64,000 bases of DNA from Oscillospiraceae bacterium. Lineage in GTDB: Bacteria > Bacillota > Clostridia > Oscillospirales > Ruminococcaceae. Positions 36,072 through 44,614 of the stretch are shown in pieces. Made by a program: the position numbers and the translations under genes. Every line of letters starts with the position of its first letter. Position 1 is the first letter of the stretch. Under the pieces are notes generated by a model, which was not told the DNA's origin, ran no database searches, and worked only from the letters and a program-made list of their open reading frames with translations. The DNA is taken from contig JAFXCV010000020.1 of the NCBI GenBank assembly GCA_017521325.1, positions 30,091-94,090 of the forward strand, written 5' to 3'.

Positions 36072-38414
36072 CTATGCTTTGATGTCATACACCGCACCAC
36101 GGTGCGCTGTAAACTGTATCATGCCGTCCTTGAGTCTGGTATCCACGTCCGTCCCGTCCGTGCAGCGGATGCTGACAACGCCCTTTGTGCGCAGACGGCA
36201 GATACCGTTCGCAAGCGCACGGATCTGTGCGGAACAAAGTGCGCCGTTTTCCCAGACTATATCCACCTCAAAGCCGCCCCTTGCACGCAGTCCACGGATG
36301 CTGCCGCTTGCCCACTCTTCAGGAAGTGCAGGCAGAAGATGCAGCTGACCGTCATGGCTTTGCAGCAGTGCCTCGGCAATGCCTGCGCCGCCGCCGAAAT
36401 TTCCGTCAATCTGAAACGGCGGATGGGAATCAAGGAGATTGGGGTTGGTCGAATGTGCCAGCAGCTTGTGGAGATTCTCATACACCATCTGCGCATCGTG
36501 CAGCCTTGCCCAGAGGTTCATGATCCACGCACGGCTCCAGCCCGTATGACCGCCGCCGTGAATAAGCCTGCGGATGAGGGTTGCCCTTGCGGCAGCAGCC
36601 AGTTTCGGCGTTTTCTGCGGTGTGATGAGATCCGCAGGATGCAGTGCAAAAAGCTGGGAAATGTGGCGGTGTCCGATCTCCACCTCGTCGTAATCCTCTG
36701 CCCATTCCATGATCTGTCCGTATTTGCCGATGCTCACAGGGGGAAGCTTCGGGAGCATTTCCGCAAGCGTTTCGGCAAAATCCTGCCGCCTGCCAAGAAT
36801 TCCGGCAGCTTCGATCACATCCTGAAACAGCACCGTGATCAGCTGTGTATCCATGGACGGACCGATGCACAGGCTGCCCTTTTCACCGCCTGCGGTCAGG
36901 TAGGTGTTTTCGGGGGAAACGGACGGTCCCGTAACGAGCTGCCCGTGTCGGTTTTCAAAAAGATAATCCGTGAAGAATTCTGCCGCTTCGCACAGTGCGT
37001 CAAAATGCGATTCCAGAAATTCTGTGTCCTGTGTGAAACGGTAATGCTCGAAAATATGCAGGCACAGCCACGCAGCCCCCATCGGCCAGATGGTCGCCGG
37101 CATCCACAGATCCTGCGGTGCGCAGTCACCCCAGATGTCCGTATTGTGGTGACAGCAAAAGCCCTTTGCGTGGTACATTTCCTGTGCAGCCTTCCGTCCC
37201 TGCGGACGCATGCGCTCGATCAGATCAAACAGGGGAAGATGGCATTCGGGTAGATTGCCGCTTTCTGCGCCCCAGTAGTTCATCTCGGTGTTGATATTGA
37301 TGGTGAAGCGGCAGCCCCATGCAGGGTGCAGATCTTCGTTCCAGATGCCCTGCAGATTCATCGGCTGAGTTCCCTGACGGCTTGCGCTGATCATCAGGTA
37401 GCGGCTGTAATGGTAATACAGCACCATGAGCTTGTTGTCATGGATGTGTCCTGTGCATTCCTTGTTGTCCACGTCGCTTCCACGCAGGCGGCGGATTCTT
37501 TCATCCGTGGGCAGCTTTTCCGCTTCGCCCCCGCTGTTGTCGGGGAGTGTGAATTTCACACGGTCATACAGCTCCCTGTAATCCCGAATATGTGCAGAAA
37601 GCAGCTCCTGCGCTGTTTTAGAAACATTCTGTGCGGAATCCGTGACCGCATGCAGCCTTGCGATTGCCTGCTTGCAGTAATCATCGCCCCGATAAAAGCT
37701 GCTCTCTGCGGAAAGCAGCAGCAGAGCCTCGGATGCGCCTTCCACCTTCAGCGTGTTGCCGATAGTCCGCACCGTGCCGCCTGCGGCAATGACGGTCATG
37801 CCTGCGGCAAAGAAAATGCCGTCACGGCTGCCCGTGCCGCCCGTGTAGAGAACGATATTCTTTTCGACGGGGCGGTTGTTGTCATAAATATCTTCCTGTC
37901 CGTCAATGCATGCGCTGAAATGCAGTGTCCCCTCGGTGTCGCTTGTCAGGTGAACGACAAGCAGCTGTGCAGGATGGGAAACGAAAATTTCCCGATGAAA
38001 CTGCACGCCTGCGTCATCACGGAAGCGAACCTCTGCCACAGCCCGGCTCAGGTCGAGCGAACGCATGTATTCACGGGCTTTCCCTGTGAATTTCTGCGTG
38101 AGCTTCAACGTGCCAAGCGGCATATAATGACGGGAATCCAGTGGAATTCCCTGCATGGTTTCAAATGCAAGCTTCTGTGCTTGCGTAATCTTCTCCTCCA
38201 GAAGCAGTCTGCGGATTTCCGTAAAGCCCTCGTAGGCATCGGGATTGATGCGTTCACGCAGTCCTCCGGAATAGATGGAATCTTCGTTGAGCGAGATGGT
38301 TTCTGCAGCGGTGTCGCCGTAGACCATTGCGCCGATTCTGCCGTTTCCGACGGGAAGGGCGTGATTGAAATCCTGTGCGGCTTTCGTATACCAGAGTGTC
38401 TGTTCTGTGTCCAT
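36072..38414 (-). CDS. GH95 alpha-L-fucosidase (or alpha-L-galactosidase)
   Basis: 780 residues from the ATG behind CAGGAGG; a longer frame upstream overlaps the promoter and is not used. No signal peptide is seen, so it is cytoplasmic. GH95 features: N-terminal [16 protein letters not shown] and [10 protein letters not shown], the asparagine-rich [18 protein letters not shown], and the C-terminal [27 protein letters not shown]. It would remove alpha-1,2-fucose (or L-galactose) from imported xyloglucan or mucin oligosaccharides. First gene of the GH95-GH26 operon. Confidence 0.9.
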   Translation of the reverse strand: MDTEQTLWYTKAAQDFNHALPVGNGRIGAMVYGDTAAETISLNEDSIYSGGLRERINPDAYEGFTEIRRLLLEEKITQAQKLAFETMQGIPLDSRHYMPLGTLKLTQKFTGKAREYMRSLDLSRAVAEVRFRDDAGVQFHREIFVSHPAQLLVVHLTSDTEGTLHFSACIDGQEDIYDNNRPVEKNIVLYTGGTGSRDGIFFAAGMTVIAAGGTVRTIGNTLKVEGASEALLLLSAESSFYRGDDYCKQAIARLHAVTDSAQNVSKTAQELLSAHIRDYRELYDRVKFTLPDNSGGEAEKLPTDERIRRLRGSDVDNKECTGHIHDNKLMVLYYHYSRYLMISASRQGTQPMNLQGIWNEDLHPAWGCRFTININTEMNYWGAESGNLPECHLPLFDLIERMRPQGRKAAQEMYHAKGFCCHHNTDIWGDCAPQDLWMPATIWPMGAAWLCLHIFEHYRFTQDTEFLESHFDALCEAAEFFTDYLFENRHGQLVTGPSVSPENTYLTAGGEKGSLCIGPSMDTQLITVLFQDVIEAAGILGRRQDFAETLAEMLPKLPPVSIGKYGQIMEWAEDYDEVEIGHRHISQLFALHPADLITPQKTPKLAAAARATLIRRLIHGGGHTGWSRAWIMNLWARLHDAQMVYENLHKLLAHSTNPNLLDSHPPFQIDGNFGGGAGIAEALLQSHDGQLHLLPALPEEWASGSIRGLRARGGFEVDIVWENGALCSAQIRALANGICRLRTKGVVSIRCTDGTDVDTRLKDGMIQFTAHRGAVYDIKA

Positions 38415-38457
38415 ACATTCCTCCTGCATAGGTGTGGTGTCATTCGGATTCTCACCT

Positions 38458-38486
38458 ATTATACCATAATCTTTTGACGAATGCAA
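38458..38486 (-). promoter_or_regulatory. Promoter of the GH95-GH26 operon
   Basis: TTGCAT (38481-38486) and TATAAT (38458-38463) on the minus strand, 17-bp spacer. Confidence 0.75.
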
Positions 38487-38574
38487 GAAAAGCATGGAAG
38501 TTTCAGAAAAATAGCCAAAATTCGGGTGTAAATCCATTTCAATATAAGCTTTTTGCAAGAGGGGAGTTAATGAA

Positions 38575-38787
38575 AAACGCCTGCCGAAAGCAGAGCATTG
38601 CAGTCTGTCGAAGAACCTGAAATGGGGTGTGGGGCGTTAGCCCCACGAAAGGGGTTCGGGACGAAGTCCCCGAACTATAGCCCCTCCCCGTTGGGGAGGG
38701 GTTGGGGTGGGGGAGTTTCAAGGTGGTTTCCACCAAGAAAACAGAAGTTTCAACAAAAAACGCCCTGCAAAAAAAGCAGAGCGTTTT
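38575..38787 (-). mobile_element. Mini-element flanked by duplicated terminator hairpins
   Basis: About 157 bp (38600-38756) starting CAGTCTGTCGAAGAACCTG, like the end of the 155-bp family, with the C-rich/G-rich core (CCCCTCCCCGTTGGGGAGGGG). It is bracketed by two related hairpins, ACGCCTGC...GCAGAGCATT (38576-38599) and ACGCCCTGC...GCAGAGCGT (38759-38783), each T-rich on the minus strand. These terminate the SGNH-like gene. The right terminal repeat is degraded. Confidence 0.6.
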
Positions 38788-38795
38788 ATTCGTTT

Positions 38796-39557
38796 TCAAT
38801 CCGCCACATGCGTCAGAATCGCTTCTCCCACAGCGGAAAGGCGTGCATCTGCCTTCTCGTATTCCGCAGCAAGGCAGCCGTCATTGCCCTTGAGGGCAGT
38901 GCTGACATCCACATAATGCAGCCCCTTGCTGTCGGCAAGCGAAAAAAGCGCCTTGTTGCAGCTGTTGACTGCCTGCCGCTGTGCGCTGTCCGTTGGCGGC
39001 AGCAGCGAAAGAATGTAAATCGGTGTTCCGTTAAGACGTTCACACAGAATATTGGTAAACGCCGTGTATTTCTCCATATCCTCGGAAATCGTGGGCATCA
39101 GATAGACCGCCATCGGACTTTTGCCTGCGATTTTTTTTGCAAGGCTTCGCATCTCCGATTCGGACATACCGGAAACGGCATCCGGAAAGACCATTTCGGA
39201 TGCCGTCTGATAATATGTAGTCAGTGCAGTCACGTCCCCGACCCATGCGCAAAGCTGCATGCGCACATCCTCTGCACGCTCGGACTGCGGAACGGGATTG
39301 ACCGCTGCAGAGGGGGATGCGTCCGTCGCAACGGGAATCGCATTTTCGTCGGATTCTGCATCCTTTTCGTCCTGCACGCCTGCCATAATTTCCTTTTCCC
39401 AATAATCGGGCTGGGAGGTTGCGGAAATCAGATACAGCGCAAAGCAGCCGCCGAATGCGATAAGAACCAGCAGCAGCAGAACGCCGAGTTTAAAACGAAT
39501 GATCGGCTTGGATTTGCGTGCTTCTACCTTGCCGTGCTTTCTCTTTTTTTGTGCCAT
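38796..39557 (-). CDS. Membrane-anchored SGNH-like protein with altered catalytic motifs
   Basis: 253 residues from the ATG behind ATGGAGG. A basic N-terminus and one membrane segment (about 22-45) place the rest outside. The outer domain has a late SGNH/GDSL-like order (IYILSLLPPT, CNKALFSLADSKGLHYVDVSTAL, ARLSAVGEAIL) but the opening GDS serine block is absent (AWVGDVTALTTYY) and the usual DxxH before the final helix is replaced by ADARL. It may be an inactive hydrolase fold; function unknown. Confidence 0.6.
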   Translation of the reverse strand: MAQKKRKHGKVEARKSKPIIRFKLGVLLLLVLIAFGGCFALYLISATSQPDYWEKEIMAGVQDEKDAESDENAIPVATDASPSAAVNPVPQSERAEDVRMQLCAWVGDVTALTTYYQTASEMVFPDAVSGMSESEMRSLAKKIAGKSPMAVYLMPTISEDMEKYTAFTNILCERLNGTPIYILSLLPPTDSAQRQAVNSCNKALFSLADSKGLHYVDVSTALKGNDGCLAAEYEKADARLSAVGEAILTHVAD

Positions 39558-39611
39558 GATGCTTGCCTCCATCCTGTATCCATGCCCTTCGGGCAAAATT
39601 CTCCTGCTATC

Positions 39612-39640
39612 ATTATAACCGAAACTGCATTTTTTTGCAA
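39612..39640 (-). promoter_or_regulatory. Promoter of the SGNH-like gene
   Basis: TTGCAA (39635-39640) and TATAAT (39612-39617) on the minus strand, 17-bp spacer. Confidence 0.7.
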
Positions 39641-39679
39641 GGCTTTTCCCGAGGTTTTTTAGAAAATCTGTAATTTTTG

Positions 39680-39708
39680 TTGCAAATTCCAAAGTTCTGT
39701 AGTATAAT
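39680..39708 (+). promoter_or_regulatory. Promoter of the asnB operon
   Basis: TTGCAA (39680-39685) and TATAAT (39703-39708), 17-bp spacer, divergent from the SGNH-like gene promoter. Confidence 0.75.
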
Positions 39709-39781
39709 AAGAAAAGAAGTTTATGCTCTGCCCAAAAGAGAGAAACGGCAGTGCGGCATATTCGGGAACGGAGGCAGCTTT

Positions 39782-41653
39782 ATGTGCGGATTTGTAGGTT
39801 TTACAGGAAGTGTCGGTGACGCTGAGCGTGTCATTGAATCAATGATGGATGCCATCCGTCACAGGGGACCCGACGCATCCGGCAGATATGTGGATGACGA
39901 CATTGCCCTTGGGCATCGCCGTCTGAGTATTATTGATATTTCCGAGCAGGGCAACCAGCCGCTGTACAGCGAGGACGGCAATCTGGTGCTGGTGTTCAAT
40001 GGGGAGATCTACAATTACCGTGAGATCCGCAAAGAGCTGCAGAAGCTCGGCTACCGGTTCCGCACGCAGACCGATTCCGAGGTGCTGATCTACGGGTATG
40101 CTGCCTACGGGACAAAGCTGCTGGAAAAGCTGCGTGGGATGTTTTCCTTTGTCATCTGGGACAAACGCAAAAAGACGCTGTTCGGTGCGAGGGATTTCTT
40201 TGGCATCAAGCCCCTGTATTATGCAAAAATGGGGGATACCCTGCTGTTCGGTTCCGAGATCAAGGCGTTTTTGAAGCATCCGCATTTCCAAAAGGAACTT
40301 AACACTGCTGCGCTGGAGGAATACCTGACCTTCCAGTATTCGGCAATGGAGGAAACCTTTTTCAAAAACGTGTTCCGCCTGCAGCCTGCACATTATTTCC
40401 TCTGGAAGGACGGAAAACTGGACATTCACCGCTATTGGGATGTGCAGTTCGATGCGGACGGCAATCCTTCGCTCGATGACTGGGTGCAGCAGATTTCGGG
40501 CGTGTTCCGTGATTCTGTGGAAGCGCACAAAATCGCCGATGTGGAGGTAGGTTCCTTCCTCTCCAGCGGCGTGGATTCAAGCTATGTTGCCGCTGTTGCG
40601 GATGTTGACAAGACCTTCACCGTGGGCTTTGGCGAGGATGAGCGATATAACGAGATCGGCTGGGCAAAGGATTTCTCCAAGGCGATCGGCAAACAGCATT
40701 TTACCAAGGTCATCACCCCCGAGGAATACTGGGCGTCCTTGCGTCACATCCAGTACCATATGGACGAACCCCTTGCCGATCCTTCGGCAGTTGCACTCTA
40801 TTTCGTGTGCGGACTTGCGTCACAGCAGCTGAAGGTGGTGCTTTCGGGCGAGGGGGCGGATGAGATTTTCGGCGGCTACAATGTCTACAGCGAGCCAAAT
40901 GCAACAGCCTATGACAGGCTGCCCAGAGGTTTGAGGCGTGCTGTCGGAAAAGCGGCAGAAAAGCTTCCCGCAAAGCGGGGACTGAATTTCCTTGTCCGCA
41001 AGGGCAAGGATGTGGAGGAACGCTTCATCGGCAATGCCTACATGTTTACGCCTGCCGAGCGCAAGGCACTTCTGAAAATTGAAACGGATGCGCCCTCACC
41101 GCAGGAGCTGACGGCACCGTATTACAAGATGGTGAAGGAGCAGGATGACGTGACAAAAATGCAGTATCTTGATTTGCACATGTGGATGGCAGGAGATATT
41201 CTCCTGAAAGCCGACAAAATGAGCATGGCGCATTCACTGGAACTTCGTGTGCCGTTCCTTGACAAAGAGGTTATGGCACTTGCACAGCGTATTCCGACAA
41301 AATACCGTGTGACGAGGAAGGAAGTCACGGACGAGAACACCCCCTATATCACAAAATACGCCATGCGGCTTGCCGCAAAACAGGATACGCCGCAGGAAAC
41401 AGCAAAGACTGCTGCCAAGAAGAAGCTTGGTTTCCCCGTGCCGATCCGTGTTTGGCTGAAAGAGGACAAATACTACGAGATTGTCCGCACGCATTTTGAG
41501 AGCGATGCGGCAAAGCAGTTTTTCCATACGGAAAAGCTTGTAGCACTGCTGGATGCGCATCGTGCAGGTAAAGCGGACAACAGCCGCAGAATCTGGACGG
41601 TATTCATGTTCCTTGTCTGGTACGGTGTTTATTTCGAGGAACAGGCAGTCTGA
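39782..41653 (+). CDS. asnB: Glutamine-dependent asparagine synthetase
   Basis: 623 residues. The start is fixed by the catalytic N-terminal cysteine (MCGFVGF), behind GGAGG. Glutaminase domain (1-~200) shows RHRGPDASG and LVFNGEIYNYREI; the synthetase domain shows the pyrophosphate loop SFLSSGVDSSYVAA and LSGEGADEIFGGY. It makes asparagine from aspartate, glutamine and ATP. It is followed by an HD-domain gene and pyrB, both using aspartate-linked or nucleotide metabolism, probably one operon. Confidence 0.95.
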   Translation: MCGFVGFTGSVGDAERVIESMMDAIRHRGPDASGRYVDDDIALGHRRLSIIDISEQGNQPLYSEDGNLVLVFNGEIYNYREIRKELQKLGYRFRTQTDSEVLIYGYAAYGTKLLEKLRGMFSFVIWDKRKKTLFGARDFFGIKPLYYAKMGDTLLFGSEIKAFLKHPHFQKELNTAALEEYLTFQYSAMEETFFKNVFRLQPAHYFLWKDGKLDIHRYWDVQFDADGNPSLDDWVQQISGVFRDSVEAHKIADVEVGSFLSSGVDSSYVAAVADVDKTFTVGFGEDERYNEIGWAKDFSKAIGKQHFTKVITPEEYWASLRHIQYHMDEPLADPSAVALYFVCGLASQQLKVVLSGEGADEIFGGYNVYSEPNATAYDRLPRGLRRAVGKAAEKLPAKRGLNFLVRKGKDVEERFIGNAYMFTPAERKALLKIETDAPSPQELTAPYYKMVKEQDDVTKMQYLDLHMWMAGDILLKADKMSMAHSLELRVPFLDKEVMALAQRIPTKYRVTRKEVTDENTPYITKYAMRLAAKQDTPQETAKTAAKKKLGFPVPIRVWLKEDKYYEIVRTHFESDAAKQFFHTEKLVALLDAHRAGKADNSRRIWTVFMFLVWYGVYFEEQAV

Positions 41654-41685
41654 TTCATATACGATCACGAGAGGAGTGATGTTCC

Positions 41686-42354
41686 ATGCCAAGCGTGGTG
41701 ACTTATAAATACATCAAGGAAAATGCCGATATCAGGGAATATATCCGCCGTGCGGACGACGAACTGAAGGTGCTGGGTTACACTGAGCATTCCTTTGCGC
41801 ATGTGGAGCGTGTGGCGCATACCGCAGGCACGCTGCTTGCGGATCTGGGTTATGATGAGAGAACCGTGGAGCTTGCGAAAATTGCAGGCATGATGCACGA
41901 CATCGGCAATGTCATCAACCGCATCGACCACGCACAAAGCGGCGCAGTCATGGCATTCCGTCTGCTGGACAATATGAACATGCCGGCATCGGAGATCAGC
42001 CAGATCATTTCCGCCATCGGCAATCACGACGAAAGCACGGGACAGCCGCTCAACCCCATTTCCGCAGCACTGATCATTGCGGACAAGACCGATGTCCGCC
42101 GCAGCCGAGTGCGCAACAGCGACCTGCTGACGTTCGATATTCACGACCGTGTCAATTATGCCGTGGAGCATTCCGAGGTGCATCTCAACGAGAGCAGGAC
42201 TTCGGTGATTCTGGAGCTGACGATTGACGCTGCAATTTCTCCCGTGGCAGAATATTTTGAAATTTTCCTGCAGCGCATGCTGCTTTGCAAGAAGGCAGCC
42301 CACTTTCTCGGGCTGAAATTTGAACTGATCATCAACGGCACGGCTGTGCTGTAG
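41686..42354 (+). CDS. HD-domain phosphohydrolase
   Basis: 222 residues. Metal-binding histidines and aspartates of an HD domain are seen in HSFAHVERVAHTAGTLL, MMHDIGNVINRIDHAQ, IGNHDESTG and IIADKTDVRRSRVR. Related proteins cleave phosphate from nucleotides or similar compounds; the substrate is not predictable. It lies 32 bp after asnB and 14 bp before pyrB. Confidence 0.85.
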   Translation: MPSVVTYKYIKENADIREYIRRADDELKVLGYTEHSFAHVERVAHTAGTLLADLGYDERTVELAKIAGMMHDIGNVINRIDHAQSGAVMAFRLLDNMNMPASEISQIISAIGNHDESTGQPLNPISAALIIADKTDVRRSRVRNSDLLTFDIHDRVNYAVEHSEVHLNESRTSVILELTIDAAISPVAEYFEIFLQRMLLCKKAAHFLGLKFELIINGTAVL

Positions 42355-42368
42355 TAGGAGGAATGCCC

Positions 42369-43451
42369 ATGTTTTCTGAATTTCCGCATCTGATCGACCT
42401 CAACGACCATCCCGTCTCCTGGTGGAACGGACTTCTGGAGCTTGGAGAGAATATTCTTCGCAACCCCGCCCTCTATGCCAACAGCTGTAAGGGAAAGCTC
42501 ATGGGAACGCTGTTCTACGAACCCTCTACACGCACGCAGATGTCCTTCCAGACAGCGATGCTCCGCCTTGGCGGTACGGTCATCGGCTTTGACAATCCTG
42601 CGACCTCATCCGTTGCAAAGGGAGAAAACCTCAAGGATACGACGAAAATCGTCAGCGGCTATGCCGATGTGATTGTTATGCGCCATCCCATCGCAGGTGC
42701 GGCAAAGGCAGCGGCACTGACAGCCGACTGCCCTGTGATCAACGCAGGCGATGGGGGACATCTCCATCCCACGCAGACGCTGACGGATCTTCTGACGCTG
42801 AAGGTGGAAAAGAAACGACTGTCTGGACTGACGATCGGACTTTGCGGCGATCTGTACAACGGCAGAACGGTGCATTCCCTGTGCAAGGCGATGAGCTGCT
42901 ATCCGGACAACCACTTCATCATGATTTCCACCAAGGAACTGCGTATGCCCTCCTACATTAAGGATGCCATCCGTGCAGGCGGCGGAACCTTTGAAGAAAC
43001 GGAGAGTCTGGAAGAAGTGATGGACAAGCTCGATGTGCTGTACATGACACGCATCCAGAAGGAACGCTTCGCCTCCGAAGAAGAGTATCTGGCGCAGAAG
43101 GACACCTACATCCTTACGCCCAAGAAAATGCAGCTTGCAAAGAAGGACATGATCGTCATGCATCCGCTGCCCCGTGTGGATGAGATCACGGTTTCCGTGG
43201 ATGATGATCCGAGGGCGATGTATTTCAAGCAGGCAAAGTATGGCATGTACATCCGCATGGCGCTGATCCTGACAATGCTGCAAAGCACGGCACGCACGCA
43301 GCTGCTCCGCGGCAGGGAGCATCCGGGCGTTACATGTCAGAATCCCAAGTGCATTACGAATTTTGAAGCGTACCTGCCCAAGCGCTTTACAGGCGAGGGA
43401 ACGACGCTCACATGTGAGTACTGCGATCATGGGCTGCTGCTGAAGCATTGA
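42369..43451 (+). CDS. pyrB: Aspartate carbamoyltransferase with a fused PyrI-type zinc domain
   Basis: 360 residues. The catalytic part (1-~310) has the carbamoyl-phosphate loop FYEPSTRTQMSFQ, HPTQTLTDLLT and MHPLPRVDEI, and makes carbamoyl-aspartate for pyrimidine synthesis. The C-terminal ~45 residues (CQNPKCITNFEAYLPKRF ... CEYC) match the zinc-binding half of the regulatory chain PyrI (C-x4-C ... C-x2-C) but the allosteric nucleotide-binding half is absent. Start ATG 42369 is chosen over 42363 because GGAGG sits 7 bp away. A T-run hairpin follows. Confidence 0.92.
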   Translation: MFSEFPHLIDLNDHPVSWWNGLLELGENILRNPALYANSCKGKLMGTLFYEPSTRTQMSFQTAMLRLGGTVIGFDNPATSSVAKGENLKDTTKIVSGYADVIVMRHPIAGAAKAAALTADCPVINAGDGGHLHPTQTLTDLLTLKVEKKRLSGLTIGLCGDLYNGRTVHSLCKAMSCYPDNHFIMISTKELRMPSYIKDAIRAGGGTFEETESLEEVMDKLDVLYMTRIQKERFASEEEYLAQKDTYILTPKKMQLAKKDMIVMHPLPRVDEITVSVDDDPRAMYFKQAKYGMYIRMALILTMLQSTARTQLLRGREHPGVTCQNPKCITNFEAYLPKRFTGEGTTLTCEYCDHGLLLKH

Positions 43452-43467
43452 TCCGATGATAAATGAA

Positions 43468-43492
43468 AAAGGACGGCAGAACGCCGTCCTTT
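43468..43492. terminator. Bidirectional terminator between pyrB and the TPR gene
   Basis: AAAGGACGGC/GCCGTCCTTT stem with AGAAC loop; the stem itself supplies A/T tails on both strands. Confidence 0.8.
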
Positions 43493-43498
43493 CGTGTT

Positions 43499-44536
43499 TT
43501 ATTCCGTTTCTTCCGCCTTCTTGATCTCTTCCTCGCACTGTTCCAGAAGCTTTCCTGCTTCCTCGTCATGCGTCAGATCACGGAATACACGCAGATAGAA
43601 AGCCGCTTCCTTCCATGCGCTGCGGTCCATTGCCTGCTCTGCCAGCGCCGATGCAACTGCCAGAACGTTGGGGTCAGCACCATTGGGCAGCTCCAGATCC
43701 GCAAATGCCTGCAGCACCTCCTTGCGTGTCGGGGGCTTGAGTTCCTCACCCTTGAGCTTTGCCAGATGGCGCAGCTCCGCACGCATTGCAGGATGATCGG
43801 CATAAACGAGACTCTCAAAGTAGAAACAGAGCGCTCTGTCGTAATCCTTCTTTTCCACGCAGTAGTAGCCCAGATTCGCATAGCAGCGTGCCAGCGCATA
43901 GGGAGATGCGCAGATGGGGAGTGTTTCACGGATCACCGCCAGCAGCTTCTCAGGCTCCTTCATGACCTTGTATGCCTCTGCAAGCTCAAAACGGGGATCG
44001 GGATTTACGGGATTGAAGCGGATGGCTTCCTCCAGTACCGGAATTGCCTCAGCAGGACGACGCAGCTCAATGAGATTGTACGCATGCGCCATCAGGAATC
44101 TGACGAAGTCAAACGGTGCTTTCTCCAGGCGCTTGGTCGGGTGGTACATCACATAATAGAGATTGGATTCGAGCAGATTGCGGAAGCTGAAGAAACGTGT
44201 GTCGGGGGTTTCCGCAAATGCCTCACATACCTTGTTGTAAAGCTGCGTGGTCAGCTCCAGAGATTTTGCGTTCATGTGATTCTTCATCAGGTGTGCCGCT
44301 TCTCTGTAAACCACATCCAGACGGCGTTCGCCGACGTAGATGGTCTTTTTCATGAATTCCAGATGCTCCTTGGGCAGCAGGCTCACGGCAAGTTCCATAA
44401 TGGCATTGGCGATTTCATCGCCATTTTCCTTGCCGGCATAATTCTCCGCCTCTTTTTGCAGGAACAGCATATCCTTTGTCAGGTCACCCGTCAGCTGGCT
44501 GCGCAGCGACAGGATAATCTTTTCTGTTTCGGTCAT
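43499..44536 (-). CDS. Tetratricopeptide-repeat protein
   Basis: 345 residues from the ATG behind AGGAGGG. At least three TPR units are visible between residues 150 and 260 (for example FLMAHAYNLIELRRPAEAIPVLEEAIRFNP and ARCYANLGYYCVEKKDYDRALCFYFESL). No signal peptide. Such proteins are protein-interaction scaffolds; the partner is unknown. It follows the large repeat-rich gene on the same strand with a hairpin between. Confidence 0.8.
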   Translation of the reverse strand: MTETEKIILSLRSQLTGDLTKDMLFLQKEAENYAGKENGDEIANAIMELAVSLLPKEHLEFMKKTIYVGERRLDVVYREAAHLMKNHMNAKSLELTTQLYNKVCEAFAETPDTRFFSFRNLLESNLYYVMYHPTKRLEKAPFDFVRFLMAHAYNLIELRRPAEAIPVLEEAIRFNPVNPDPRFELAEAYKVMKEPEKLLAVIRETLPICASPYALARCYANLGYYCVEKKDYDRALCFYFESLVYADHPAMRAELRHLAKLKGEELKPPTRKEVLQAFADLELPNGADPNVLAVASALAEQAMDRSAWKEAAFYLRVFRDLTHDEEAGKLLEQCEEEIKKAEETE

Positions 44537-44562
44537 TTTATACCCTCCTAATAATGATACAA

Positions 44563-44592
44563 GAATTCCCACGCCGTATGGCGTGGGAATTC
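44563..44592 (-). terminator. Hairpin between the repeat-rich gene and the TPR gene
   Basis: Perfect 13-bp stem GAATTCCCACGCC/GGCGTGGGAATTC with GTAT loop, 22 bp past the upstream stop. The tail (TTGTATCATT) is weakly T-rich; partial termination is likely. Confidence 0.55.
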
Positions 44593-44614
44593 CTTACGGT
44601 AATTGTCAGTACAA

